DNA of 64,000 nt from Oscillospiraceae bacterium (GTDB lineage Bacteria; Bacillota; Clostridia; Oscillospirales; Acutalibacteraceae), in NCBI GenBank assembly GCA_022483045.1, contig JAKVOA010000001.1:395750-459749 (forward strand), read 5' to 3'. The notes under the pieces were generated by a model. It was not told where the DNA came from. It did not search any database and saw only the letters and a program-made list of their open reading frames with translations. Below are positions 36,523-44,537 of the stretch, in pieces. Numbering within the stretch: position 1 is the first letter of the stretch; each line of letters begins with the position of its first letter. The translations under genes and the position numbers were made by a program.

Positions 36523-37284
36523 ATGCAGGATGAAAAACGGTTTGCGGTTTTGATTGATGCAGACAACGTTTCGGGAAAGTACATTCGCTATATTTTAGAT
36601 GAAATCAGCAATGATGGTGTGGCTACCTATAAACGTATTTACGGGGACTGGACCAAACCGTCGCTTGCTTCATGGAAAAGTGTGCTGCTTGAAAATTCTA
36701 TTATTCCTTTTCAGCAGTACGGCTATACAACTGGCAAAAGCTCAACGGACTCGGCTATGATTATTGATGCGATGGATATTCTTTATTCCGGCCACGTGGA
36801 GGGCTTCTGCCTGGTTTCCAGTGACAGCGACTTTACACGCCTGGCAGCCCGCCTGCGTGAAAGCGGCATGGTGGTCATTGGCATGGGCGAAAAAAAGACG
36901 CCTGCGCCATTTATTGCGGCATGCAATAAGTTCCGTTATCTAGAGGTATTGGAGCAGCAGGCGGCCGAAAACGAAAAAGAATCCGATGTACCGGCCAAAC
37001 CGGAAATGGTGCCGCCGGACAAAATCATCAATAGCATTTATAATATGGTGCGCGACAACGCAGATGAAGATGGGCGGGTGCTGATTGGCGACGTGGGCAA
37101 TATGCTGGTGCGCCGCTACCCCGATTTTGATGTGCGCAACTATGGCTTTAAAAAGCTCAGCCTGTTTATCCGCTCACTGGATATGTTTGAGGTGGTCAGC
37201 GTCCCCGCAGAAAACGGCCGCAACCGCATTTATTATGTGATGGAAAAGCCGGGCCTGCGCCGCAAGCCGAAGATCCATGTCTGA
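36523..37284 (+). CDS. NYN-domain protein with C-terminal OST-HTH/LOTUS domain
   Basis: The 253-residue protein has an N-terminal NYN (PIN-like) nuclease fold with its acidic residues in LIDADNVSGKY and SDSDFTRLAARL (about residues 7-140), then a linker and a C-terminal OST-HTH/LOTUS-type domain (about 165-250, from DKIINSIYNMV). NYN domains are predicted metal-dependent RNases and LOTUS-type domains bind RNA, so an RNA-processing role is inferred; targets are unknown. ATG 36523 follows AAAGGGGGA. It has its own promoter. Confidence 0.88.
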   Translation: MQDEKRFAVLIDADNVSGKYIRYILDEISNDGVATYKRIYGDWTKPSLASWKSVLLENSIIPFQQYGYTTGKSSTDSAMIIDAMDILYSGHVEGFCLVSSDSDFTRLAARLRESGMVVIGMGEKKTPAPFIAACNKFRYLEVLEQQAAENEKESDVPAKPEMVPPDKIINSIYNMVRDNADEDGRVLIGDVGNMLVRRYPDFDVRNYGFKKLSLFIRSLDMFEVVSVPAENGRNRIYYVMEKPGLRRKPKIHV

Positions 37285-37311
37285 GTTTCAGTAGTAACAA
37301 TACTTTAACTG

Positions 37312-37338
37312 GTATTTCCTATCATGAAATACTATAAT
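37312..37338 (+). promoter_or_regulatory. -10 box with inverted repeat before the deacetylase gene
   Basis: A perfect inverted repeat GTATTTC-N7-GAAATAC (37312-37332) directly precedes TATAAT (37333-37338). No good -35 is visible, as expected for an activated or repressed promoter. Confidence 0.4.
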
Positions 37339-37356
37339 GAAAACCAGAGACAACAT

Positions 37357-37393
37357 AAAAGCCTTTGCTGCGGCTGCTTTGCAGGGGCTTTTC
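37357..37393 (+). terminator. Terminator-like hairpin between the NYN and deacetylase genes
   Basis: AAAAGCCTTTGC pairs over 12 positions (three wobble) with GCAGGGGCTTTT; T run of four. It sits just after the TATAAT above. Confidence 0.6.
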
Positions 37394-37465
37394 AAATGAG
37401 AGAAACAAGCGCGTTTATTTAAAAATTAGAAAGACGCGTGAGAGAAAAAGGGAGTTAATAGGAAC

Positions 37466-38548
37466 ATGGCAGAACAGAGAAGAAGAGATGCCAAAGAGCG
37501 TCAGAAACGGCGCAGCAGACGCCACGCTGCTATCGTTTTGATTTGTATTGTTTTGGTAGCTGCTGTCGTAGGGGGAACTTACGGCATGACCCGATTGATT
37601 TTGCACCAGAGCGGCCAGACAGCTGCCGCTGCTTCATCGGCAGCATCAAAAGCAGTTTCCAGTAAAAAGACAGTGTCTTCTGCCTCTGCTGCATCGTCAA
37701 TTCCTGCTTCACAAGCATTTCAGGTGACAAAGACCGGCCTTACCGGCTACCAGGCCGAGTACCCCAACCTTTATGCAAAGACGAAAGTTGGCCAGTGGAA
37801 AGACGCCGAGGACAAAACCATCTATCTTACTTTTGATGACGGCCCCAGTTCCCTTACTCCAAAGCTGCTGGAAGTGCTGAAACAAAACAACGTCAAGGCA
37901 ACTTTCTTTTTGACAAACCAGCCTGAGCAGCAGGACGATATACATTATATCAAAGATATTTACAAGGCGGGCTGCGTCTGTGCGGTGCACAGCTCCAGCC
38001 ACGACTACCAGAAGATTTATGCTTCTGTAGATGCTTTCCTCAAAGATTTCAATGAAATGTATGAGATTATTTACAAACAGACCGATGGCCACGTTGCCCC
38101 GTTTTACCGTTTCCCGGGCGGCAGCAACAACCCGGCTATGAAAACCAGCGTTCGCAAAGCAATTATACAGGAAATGACCCGCCGCGGCTTTTTCTTCTAT
38201 GATTGGGATGTCGATTCAAAGGACGCGCAGGGCGCAGACGCCAGCGGCATCTATGCAAATGTCACCCGCGGTATGCAGGAAAACGGCAACATCATGCTGA
38301 TGCACAACACCGCCGTGAAAAAGGCGACTTTAAGTGAAGTGGGCAATATCATTCAGTATGGCAAACAAAACGGATATACCTTTAAAGAGCTGGACGGCAC
38401 CCTGGACCCCAGCATGTACTCGTTCTCTAATCAGTATTTTATTCCGCTGCTGAAAGATAACCCAAACTTTAAGCTCAGCGCAAAGCACGAGGCACGCTTT
38501 GCCTCTTTGCTAAATGGCAGTTCCTCCTCTTCTTCAAGCGGAGATTAA
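37466..38548 (+). CDS. Polysaccharide deacetylase (NodB/CE4 domain)
   Basis: The 360-residue protein has a basic start, one N-terminal transmembrane anchor (about residues 23-46), an Ala/Ser/Lys-rich spacer, then a CE4 deacetylase domain on the outer face. Catalytic landmarks: TFDDGPSS (base and metal Asp), HSSSHDY (metal His pair) and RFPGGSNNP. It probably removes N-acetyl groups from peptidoglycan GlcNAc (PgdA-like) or from another wall polymer. It ends in a Ser-rich tail. The start ATG has AAGGGAG upstream. Confidence 0.93.
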   Translation: MAEQRRRDAKERQKRRSRRHAAIVLICIVLVAAVVGGTYGMTRLILHQSGQTAAAASSAASKAVSSKKTVSSASAASSIPASQAFQVTKTGLTGYQAEYPNLYAKTKVGQWKDAEDKTIYLTFDDGPSSLTPKLLEVLKQNNVKATFFLTNQPEQQDDIHYIKDIYKAGCVCAVHSSSHDYQKIYASVDAFLKDFNEMYEIIYKQTDGHVAPFYRFPGGSNNPAMKTSVRKAIIQEMTRRGFFFYDWDVDSKDAQGADASGIYANVTRGMQENGNIMLMHNTAVKKATLSEVGNIIQYGKQNGYTFKELDGTLDPSMYSFSNQYFIPLLKDNPNFKLSAKHEARFASLLNGSSSSSSSGD

Positions 38549-38559
38549 AGACAGTTTTC

Positions 38560-38606
38560 AAAGGCACTGCTGCGGTACAATCTTTGTATCGCGGCAGTGC
38601 CTTTTT
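38560..38606 (+). terminator. Intrinsic terminator after the deacetylase gene
   Basis: AAAGGCACTGCTGCG pairs with CGCGGCAGTGCCTTT (one wobble), followed by T residues. Confidence 0.92.
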
Positions 38607-38695
38607 GTCTTTTTCGAGATTAATAATGATAACATATTTGCTATATAAATCAGAGTATTATGACCGCAAAATTTTTAGAAACAGAGAGAATCTTC

Positions 38696-38724
38696 TTGTA
38701 TATTGCTGTAAAAGATGCTATGAT
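38696..38724 (+). promoter_or_regulatory. Promoter of the phosphate permease operon
   Basis: TTGTAT (38696-38701), 17 bases, TATGAT (38719-38724). Confidence 0.6.
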
Positions 38725-38735
38725 AATCTGGTATA

Positions 38736-38770
38736 TTAAAAGGAAGTTAATATCAGGTTAAATTAACCTG
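38736..38770 (+). promoter_or_regulatory. 11-bp-phased TTAA repeats and palindrome before pit
   Basis: TTAA begins at 38736, 38747 and 38758, an exact 11-base period. The last copy lies in a perfect palindrome CAGGTTAA-A-TTAACCTG (38754-38770) just before the ribosome site. PhoP boxes of Bacillus are 11-base-phased TT(A/C)ACA-like repeats, so phosphate control is plausible. Confidence 0.5.
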
Positions 38771-38793
38771 CGGCGAGGAGAAAAAGACCCCTT

Positions 38794-39849
38794 ATGATTA
38801 CTTTTTCCACTTTCCTGCAGCAGATTGCCAGCAATCCACCGCTTTTGATTACGATCGTGCTGGTTTTGGCCGCAACTATGGTAAATGGCGGCACAGATGC
38901 CCCCAATGCTATAGCCACCTGTGTGTCTACGCGGTCTATGGCGCCGCGCGCAGCAATCGGCATGGCGGCTGTCTGCAACCTGCTGGGGATTATTGTAATG
39001 ACGCAGCTGTGCCCGGTGGTTGCCGAGACGATTTACAATATGGTCGATTTCGGTAATGACTCTCACAATGCTTTAATTGCCGTTTGTGCCGCTATGATAG
39101 CAATCGTGGTGTGGGGGGTTGCAGCGTGGGCTTTTGGTATTCCCACCAGCCAGAGTCACTCTTTGATTGCGGGCCTTACCGGCGCGGCAATCGCGGTGCA
39201 CAATGACCTTTCCGGTATCCACTGGGAAGAGTGGGTAAAGGTTCTGTACGGCCTGGTGCTTTCTGCGGTTTTGGGTTTTGGCTTGGGGTGGCTGATCAGT
39301 AAACTGACCGGCACTATCTGCCACAATATGGACCGCCGCAAGACCGGGCACTTTTTCCGCGGTGCACAAATCTTTGGCGGCGCAACCATGGCCTTTATGC
39401 ACGGCGCACAGGATGGACAGAAATTCATCAGCGTTTTTGTCATGGGCCTGTTGCTTGCCAATGGAAAGACTACAGGCGCGGGCGCTTCTTTACATATTCC
39501 GTTTTGGATTATGCTGATTTGTTCTCTTGCCATGGCGCTCGGTACTGCGACCGGCGGCATGCGTATCATCAAGTCAGTCGGTATGGATATGGTGAAGCTG
39601 GAGCGCTACCAGGGCTTTGCAGCGGATATGGCCGGGGCGGTATGTTTGCTCATTTCCAACTTGACCGGCTGGCCGGTAAGCACGACACACACCAAAACAA
39701 CAGCAATTATGGGTGTCGGTGCGGCCAAGCGGATGTCAGCGGTCAACTGGGGCATGGCAAAAGATATGGTCATGACCTGGGTTTTAACTTTCCCGGGCTG
39801 CGGCTTAATCGGCTATGTGGTTGCAAAGGTATGTATGGCTATTCTGTAA
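38794..39849 (+). CDS. pit: PiT-family inorganic phosphate transporter
   Basis: The 351-residue protein has about ten transmembrane segments in two related halves. Each half holds a PiT signature: NGGTDAPNAIATCVSTR (residues about 31-47) and AFMHGAQDGQKFISVF. It moves metal-phosphate with protons or sodium. It is followed by a DUF47 (PhoU-like) gene, the usual partner. The start ATG follows GAGGAG at a rather long distance (13 bases). Confidence 0.94.
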   Translation: MITFSTFLQQIASNPPLLITIVLVLAATMVNGGTDAPNAIATCVSTRSMAPRAAIGMAAVCNLLGIIVMTQLCPVVAETIYNMVDFGNDSHNALIAVCAAMIAIVVWGVAAWAFGIPTSQSHSLIAGLTGAAIAVHNDLSGIHWEEWVKVLYGLVLSAVLGFGLGWLISKLTGTICHNMDRRKTGHFFRGAQIFGGATMAFMHGAQDGQKFISVFVMGLLLANGKTTGAGASLHIPFWIMLICSLAMALGTATGGMRIIKSVGMDMVKLERYQGFAADMAGAVCLLISNLTGWPVSTTHTKTTAIMGVGAAKRMSAVNWGMAKDMVMTWVLTFPGCGLIGYVVAKVCMAIL

Positions 39850-39935
39850 TTCAGCTTTTCATTCAGATAAGTTTTTATTAGTAACTTCGCTTGTCGTAGT
39901 TTTTGAGTATCTATAGCAAAGGAGCGCTGTGCGCC

Positions 39936-40556
39936 GTGGCAAAGAAGATAAGCCCTTATTATGATGAGTTTGTTGCCCTGATTGGGTATTCCTGTAAGGC
40001 GGCAAAAAAGCTGCAGCATATTCTGCAGAGCTTTGATACAGAGACCCTGCCGGCTGAGCGGGACGAGATGCACACGATTGAACATGAGGCCGACCGTGAA
40101 AAGCATAAAATGATGGAAAAGCTGGTGCGCGAATTTATTACGCCGATTGAGCGGGAAGATATTATCGACCTTGCCCAGAGCATTGACGAAGTAACCGACA
40201 AAGTAGAAGATGTGCTGATGCGCATTTACATGTACCACATTGATTCCATTCGGGCAGAGGCACTGGAGTTTGCTGACCTTATCGTCAAGTGCTGTGACAA
40301 CCTGATGGAGGCGCTCAAGGAGTTTTATAATTTCCGCAAGCAGACAAATATCCATGATCATGTTGTCGAGGTCAATACCCTTGAGGAAAAGGGAGACAAG
40401 CTGTATGTAGACACCGTTCATCAGATTTACGGTGAAGACGAAAAGACAGCTGTCAAAATCGGCTGGGTACGTACTTTTGACCGCTTGGAAGACTGCTGTG
40501 ATGCATGCGAGCAAGTGGCAAACCTGATTGAAAGTATTATCATGAAAAATACCTAA
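39936..40556 (+). CDS. DUF47 (PhoU-like) phosphate transport regulator
   Basis: The 206-residue, all-helical protein has the PhoU-like E/D-x3-D patterns (HTIEHEADREKHKM, IDEVTDKVEDVLM) that bind metal. DUF47 proteins next to PiT genes are thought to control phosphate uptake by the permease. The GTG at 39936 is chosen because AAAGGAG lies 11 bases upstream; a TTG at 39903 would add a non-family N-terminus. Gap from pit is 86 bases, so probably one operon. Confidence 0.93.
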   Translation: MAKKISPYYDEFVALIGYSCKAAKKLQHILQSFDTETLPAERDEMHTIEHEADREKHKMMEKLVREFITPIEREDIIDLAQSIDEVTDKVEDVLMRIYMYHIDSIRAEALEFADLIVKCCDNLMEALKEFYNFRKQTNIHDHVVEVNTLEEKGDKLYVDTVHQIYGEDEKTAVKIGWVRTFDRLEDCCDACEQVANLIESIIMKNT

Positions 40557-40560
40557 GTTT

Positions 40561-40588
40561 AAGGCTCTGCTACGGCAGAGCCTTTTTT
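40561..40588 (+). terminator. Terminator after the DUF47 gene
   Basis: AAGGCTCTGC/GCAGAGCCTT hairpin with a short loop and six T. Confidence 0.92.
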
Positions 40589-40591
40589 ATG

Positions 40592-40634
40592 AAAAAACCG
40601 GAAAGCAAAGTCAGTGGGCTTTGCTTTCCGGTTT
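40592..40634 (-). terminator. Terminator after the leftward HAD gene
   Basis: Minus strand: AAACCGGAAAGCAAAG pairs with CTTTGCTTTCCGGTTT and T residues follow. Confidence 0.88.
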
Positions 40635-40672
40635 GCTGTATGCAGAGGCAGCTTTTCCCTTAGAGGAAAAGC

Positions 40673-41293
40673 TTACCAAGTGACGCCGGCCCGGTGCAGG
40701 TCGGCAGTCAGTGCAGAAAAATCACGGGTATAGCAGTGTGTTTGCAGGCCGAGTGCATTTGCCGTGGCGATGTTTTCGGCGTTGTCATCAATAAAAAAGC
40801 AGGTCTGCGGCTGCAGAGAATAGTGCGAGAACAGCGTCTTATAGATTGCGGGATCGGGCTTTATCTGCTGCACATCGGCCGAATAAACGGCGCCATCCAT
40901 CACCTGAAATGCCGGAATGCGGTGGCTGTAAACATGCAGGCGTACGCCGGTGTTGCTCAAAATATAAATGCCGTAGCCGGCCTGGTGCAGATCCTGCGCA
41001 AGCTGATTGGTTTCGGGAATTGGGCGGATATAAGACTGCCAGCCGTAAAACAGCGCACGGGCCGGTTTGCGCAGGCGCTGCGGCAGCTGCGGAAGCATGG
41101 TCTGGATTGCGTCTGTTTCGGTGATTTGGCCGGCGTCCAGCTGCTGCCAGACTTTGCCGCCAAAAAGAACCTGCGTAACCAGTTTGCAGTCCTCTGTGTT
41201 TTCCCCGCCCGGCAGAAAAGCTGCTGTATAGCGCTCGGGGCAGTAATCGATTAACACCTGCCCCATATCAAAGATAACGTTTTGAATCGGCAT
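40673..41293 (-). CDS. HAD-family hydrolase (subfamily IA)
   Basis: The 206-residue protein has the four HAD motifs: FDMGQVLID (nucleophile Asp; the usual second Asp is replaced by G-Q-V, as in YihX/dehalogenase-type members), ILSNTG, KPDPAIYK, and FIDDNAENIATA. It probably acts on a small phosphorylated metabolite such as a sugar phosphate, but the substrate is not predictable. The start ATG follows GAAGGAGG. It is divergent from the lysozyme gene. Confidence 0.9.
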   Translation of the reverse strand: MPIQNVIFDMGQVLIDYCPERYTAAFLPGGENTEDCKLVTQVLFGGKVWQQLDAGQITETDAIQTMLPQLPQRLRKPARALFYGWQSYIRPIPETNQLAQDLHQAGYGIYILSNTGVRLHVYSHRIPAFQVMDGAVYSADVQQIKPDPAIYKTLFSHYSLQPQTCFFIDDNAENIATANALGLQTHCYTRDFSALTADLHRAGVTW

Positions 41294-41327
41294 AGCCGTC
41301 AGACCTCCTTCAATTCGTGTATTTTCT

Positions 41328-41356
41328 ATTTTACCATAGACATACGCAGCCGTAAA
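41328..41356 (-). promoter_or_regulatory. Promoter of the HAD gene
   Basis: Minus strand: TTTACG (41356-41351), 17 bases, TAAAAT (41333-41328) with a TGG extension. Confidence 0.7.
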
Positions 41357-41382
41357 GCTGCTGCCGTGCCGGTTTTCAAAAG

Positions 41383-41411
41383 TTGCTTTTTCGGTGGGAT
41401 TCGTGTAGAAT
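41383..41411 (+). promoter_or_regulatory. Promoter of the lysozyme gene
   Basis: TTGCTT (41383-41388), 17 bases, TAGAAT (41406-41411). It excludes the longer reading-frame start at 41383. Confidence 0.7.
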
Positions 41412-41448
41412 AAATTTTTGTAAAGTTTGTCGGGAAAGGAAGAATCCT

Positions 41449-42357
41449 ATGCGCCAAACAAATCGTGCGTTTCGTACAAAAAAACATAAAAAAAGTATTC
41501 TGATTATAACGGTCGCGGCCATTTTAGCGGCCGCGGTTCTTTTGACTGTGCTGTTTCGTTCCTGCGGTACGAACAGCAGCATTAAAGACGGGCAGCAGTA
41601 CGCCTCTGCAGAGGAAACCATTATTACTGACCGTTATGAGGGTACAAAAATCATTCCAAAATATGATTTTGCAAAAAACACCCTTTCAGACAGCAAATTC
41701 AGCACAGCAAATGGTATAAAATCCTATACAGGAGCCGTCAACGGCGTTGATGTTTCCTCTTGGCAGGGCGATGTCGATTGGAAAAAAGTGAAAGCCGCTG
41801 GCATCTACTTTGCAATGATTCGCGTGGGCTACCGCGGGCAGACTGTCGGCACCATTAAGGCCGATACGAAATTTGCGCAGAATATGAAAGGTGCGCTGGC
41901 CGCCGGGCTGAAAGTCGGCGTCTATTTTTATTCGCAGGCTGTGTCTGAGACCGAGGCAAAGGAAGAAGCCGATTATGTCATTCGGCAGATTTCTTCTTAT
42001 AAAGTGACCTGGCCTGTGGTGTTTGACTGGGAGCTTGGCGATGACGAGGCAAATTCCGTAGACAGCACGCTGCGTACCAGCAGCGCCACGCCGGACGAAG
42101 TGACAAAATATACGGCGACTTTCTGCAGCTGTGTGAAAGCGGCTGGTTATCAGCCCTGCTACTACACCAATAAAGCAATGGGGTATACAACGTTCAACTT
42201 AAAGACGCTTTCTGCGTACCCAATTTGGTATGCGGAGTATCAGGACCTGCCTAGTTTCTATTATCATTTTGATATTTGGCAGTATACAGCAAAAGGAAAA
42301 GTCAACGGCATTGACGGCACCGCCGACCTCAACATTTCCTTTCAAAAATTCACGTAA
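41449..42357 (+). CDS. Glycoside hydrolase family 25 lysozyme, membrane-anchored
   Basis: The 302-residue protein has a basic start, one transmembrane segment (about residues 16-39, ending FRSCG) and an outside GH25 domain starting GVDVSSWQGDVDW, with the catalytic acid pair region VFDWELGDDE and the late DIWQYTAKGKVNGIDG. It cleaves the MurNAc-GlcNAc bond of peptidoglycan, probably in wall turnover. ATG 41449 follows GGAAAGGA. Short intergenic space to the next gene (29 bases) suggests possible read-through. Confidence 0.93.
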   Translation: MRQTNRAFRTKKHKKSILIITVAAILAAAVLLTVLFRSCGTNSSIKDGQQYASAEETIITDRYEGTKIIPKYDFAKNTLSDSKFSTANGIKSYTGAVNGVDVSSWQGDVDWKKVKAAGIYFAMIRVGYRGQTVGTIKADTKFAQNMKGALAAGLKVGVYFYSQAVSETEAKEEADYVIRQISSYKVTWPVVFDWELGDDEANSVDSTLRTSSATPDEVTKYTATFCSCVKAAGYQPCYYTNKAMGYTTFNLKTLSAYPIWYAEYQDLPSFYYHFDIWQYTAKGKVNGIDGTADLNISFQKFT

Positions 42358-42386
42358 GCATACAGAGCATTCGGAGGAATCACTAC

Positions 42387-43721
42387 ATGCAGGTAAAATA
42401 TGCAGTTTTCGATATGGATGGCACTTTGCTCGACTCGATGCACGTATGGGAAAATGTAGGTGAAACGGTTTTACGGCGGCACGGTGTACAAGCACCGGCG
42501 GGCCTTTCCCGGCGTATGCGCGATATGACGGTAGAGGATGCCGCCCACTATTTTCAAACGCTCGGTGTGCAGGACAGCGTAGAAAACTTAGAAAATGAAA
42601 TTAACGAAATTCCATATGAGCGGTACTTGAAAGAGGTGCAGCCAAAACCCGGTGCGGTTGCTTTCCTGCAGCGCCTGCACCGGCAGGGAACCCCGATGTG
42701 CATTGTTTCCAGTACAGATAAAAAAAGCATCTGTGCGGCGTTTGACCGGCTGGGAATTACGCAGCTGTTTGACTTTATTCTGTCTACCAATGATTTCGGA
42801 AGCGGAAAAGACCGCCCCGATATCTTCTATGAGGCGGCTCGCCGTATGGGGGGCACACCTGCCGAAACGGTCGTCTTTGAAGATGCGCTTTACGCTATTC
42901 GTACCGCAAAAAAGGCGGGCTTTTTGGTTACGGCAATGGAAGACGCAGAGGCGGCGCCGGAAAGGCCGGAAATCGAGCGCCTGGCGGATTTGTACCTGCC
43001 GGACCTGCGCTGCTTTCCGTGGGAAAGCGCGGCAGACCTGCCGGAGGTCCCCTGCTGCGCGGTCATTGTGGCAGCGGGCGCTTCCACCCGCATGGGGCGG
43101 CCAAAACAGGAGATTCCCCTGCTAGGGGTGCCTGCACTTGCGTATACACTGCGTGCGTTTGAAAAAGCGGTGTGCGTGCAGCGCACGGTGCTTGTCTGCC
43201 CGCCAGGGCAGCAGGCACACTATCAGGCACTTGCAGTTCGGCACCATTGCGCGGAAAAATTGGCTGCCGTGGTGCCGGGGGGGAAAACAAGGCAGCAGTC
43301 TGCGGCAGCGGGTGCAGCGGCGGCAGGTGCCTGTGATTACCTTGCCGTGCATGACGGCGCACGCGTGCTCGCTGCACCAGAGGAAATCAATCTGGCAGTG
43401 AAGGACGCTGCGCGGTATGGCGCTTCCGCCCTGGCAGTACCGGTGAAAGATACAATTAAAGTGACCGATGCGCACGGCATTGTTACCAAAACACCGGAGC
43501 GCTCTGCGCTTTGGGCGGTGCAGACGCCGCAGGTCTTTGATGCGCAGCGCTACCGCAGCCTGCTTTCTGCAGCTGCCGGCGACTTTACAGATGACTGTCA
43601 GCTTTTTGAGCGTGCAGGGCTTCCGGTGCATTTGTGCCGCGGCAGCTACACAAATTTTAAGTTGACAACGCCAGAGGACATTCCTGCAGCGGAAGCTGTT
43701 TTACGCAGAAGGGAGCGCTGA
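42387..43721 (+). CDS. ispD: HAD phosphatase fused to 2-C-methyl-D-erythritol 4-phosphate cytidylyltransferase (IspD)
   Basis: The 444-residue protein has two domains in one frame. Residues 1-210 form a HAD subfamily IA domain (nucleophile D9 and D11 in [34 protein letters not shown]). Residues 222-444 form Isp[17 protein letters not shown] (CTP loop), VHDGARVL and TPQVF. IspD couples CTP with MEP in the non-mevalonate isoprenoid route. The HAD part resembles beta-phosphoglucomutase-like phosphatases; its substrate is unknown. The start ATG follows CGGAGGA, and ispF begins one base after the stop. Confidence 0.93.
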   Translation: MQVKYAVFDMDGTLLDSMHVWENVGETVLRRHGVQAPAGLSRRMRDMTVEDAAHYFQTLGVQDSVENLENEINEIPYERYLKEVQPKPGAVAFLQRLHRQGTPMCIVSSTDKKSICAAFDRLGITQLFDFILSTNDFGSGKDRPDIFYEAARRMGGTPAETVVFEDALYAIRTAKKAGFLVTAMEDAEAAPERPEIERLADLYLPDLRCFPWESAADLPEVPCCAVIVAAGASTRMGRPKQEIPLLGVPALAYTLRAFEKAVCVQRTVLVCPPGQQAHYQALAVRHHCAEKLAAVVPGGKTRQQSAAAGAAAAGACDYLAVHDGARVLAAPEEINLAVKDAARYGASALAVPVKDTIKVTDAHGIVTKTPERSALWAVQTPQVFDAQRYRSLLSAAAGDFTDDCQLFERAGLPVHLCRGSYTNFKLTTPEDIPAAEAVLRRRER

Positions 43722-43722
43722 T

Positions 43723-44196
43723 ATGCGTATTGGGCATGGATATGATGTACATCAGTTGGTAAGCGGGCGCCGCTTTATTCTCGGTGGTGTAGAGATTCCG
43801 TACGAAAAGGGACTTTTGGGGCATTCAGACGCAGACGTGCTGACCCATGCGGTGATGGATGCCCTGCTGGGTGCAGCCGCATTGGGGGACATTGGCTGCC
43901 TGTTTCCGGACAACGACCCGGCCTACAGCGGAGCAGACAGTCTGCTTTTGCTGCAGCAAGTCTGCCGCCTTGTTCACGAAAAGAACTATGAAATTGAAAA
44001 TATCGATGCGACCGTTTTGTGCCAAAAGCCAAAACTGCGCCCGTATATTCCGCAGATGCAGAAGCGGCTGGCTGCCGCCTGCGGCGTTTCGCCGGAGCAA
44101 ATCAGCGTAAAAGCAACTACAGAAGAGGGGCTTGGCTTTACCGGCCGGGGCGAGGGTGTCGCGGCCCACGCGGTGTGTTTGCTGCGGCAGGCATAA
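43723..44196 (+). CDS. ispF: 2-C-methyl-D-erythritol 2,4-cyclodiphosphate synthase IspF
   Basis: The 157-residue trimeric enzyme cyclises CDP-ME-2-phosphate, two steps after IspD. Zinc ligands lie in GHGYDVHQL (D8, H10) and [13 protein letters not shown] (H42). [12 protein letters not shown] and [14 protein letters not shown] complete the family pattern. The start is one base after the HAD-IspD stop, so translational coupling is likely. The ispE step is not encoded here. Confidence 0.98.
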   Translation: MRIGHGYDVHQLVSGRRFILGGVEIPYEKGLLGHSDADVLTHAVMDALLGAAALGDIGCLFPDNDPAYSGADSLLLLQQVCRLVHEKNYEIENIDATVLCQKPKLRPYIPQMQKRLAAACGVSPEQISVKATTEEGLGFTGRGEGVAAHAVCLLRQA

Positions 44197-44306
44197 ATGG
44201 CGATTGCTGCTGTTTGACCGGCAGAGTTCTACACAGCAAAAAAGGCAGAAAACAGGGTACTGTCATATTCTGTGAGTAGTATGTTATTACAGAGAGGTGA
44301 TACCTT

Positions 44307-44537
44307 GTGGGTCAGCAGGTTATAGATGTTGGTTCTGTCACTTATGCGATGAAAAGCAGGGAACTGCTGCGCAGTCACGGCATTAGGGCCTATGTGGAGC
44401 GTTTGCCGCGTGCACCGGAAGCAACGGGCTGCGGCTATGGCGTGTATGTGCCAAAAGATGTGGAAGAAGCAGTGCGCCTTTTGAAAGAGGCAGGAATTCA
44501 TGTGCTGGATGTACGAGAGCGGGTGACCCGCGAATGA
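44307..44537 (+). CDS. DUF3343 (putative Se/S carrier-like) protein
   Basis: The 76-residue protein has the compact DUF3343 pattern: an N-terminal strand, a helix with AMKSRELLRSHGI, a GCGYGVYV strand with the single Cys, and a C-terminal helix EEAVRLLKEAGI. Members of this family are suggested to carry a sulphur or selenium atom on the Cys; this is not proven. GTG start follows GAGAGGTGAT. Its end overlaps the next start by four bases (ATGA), so it works with the desulfurase-like gene. Confidence 0.88.
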   Translation: MGQQVIDVGSVTYAMKSRELLRSHGIRAYVERLPRAPEATGCGYGVYVPKDVEEAVRLLKEAGIHVLDVRERVTRE

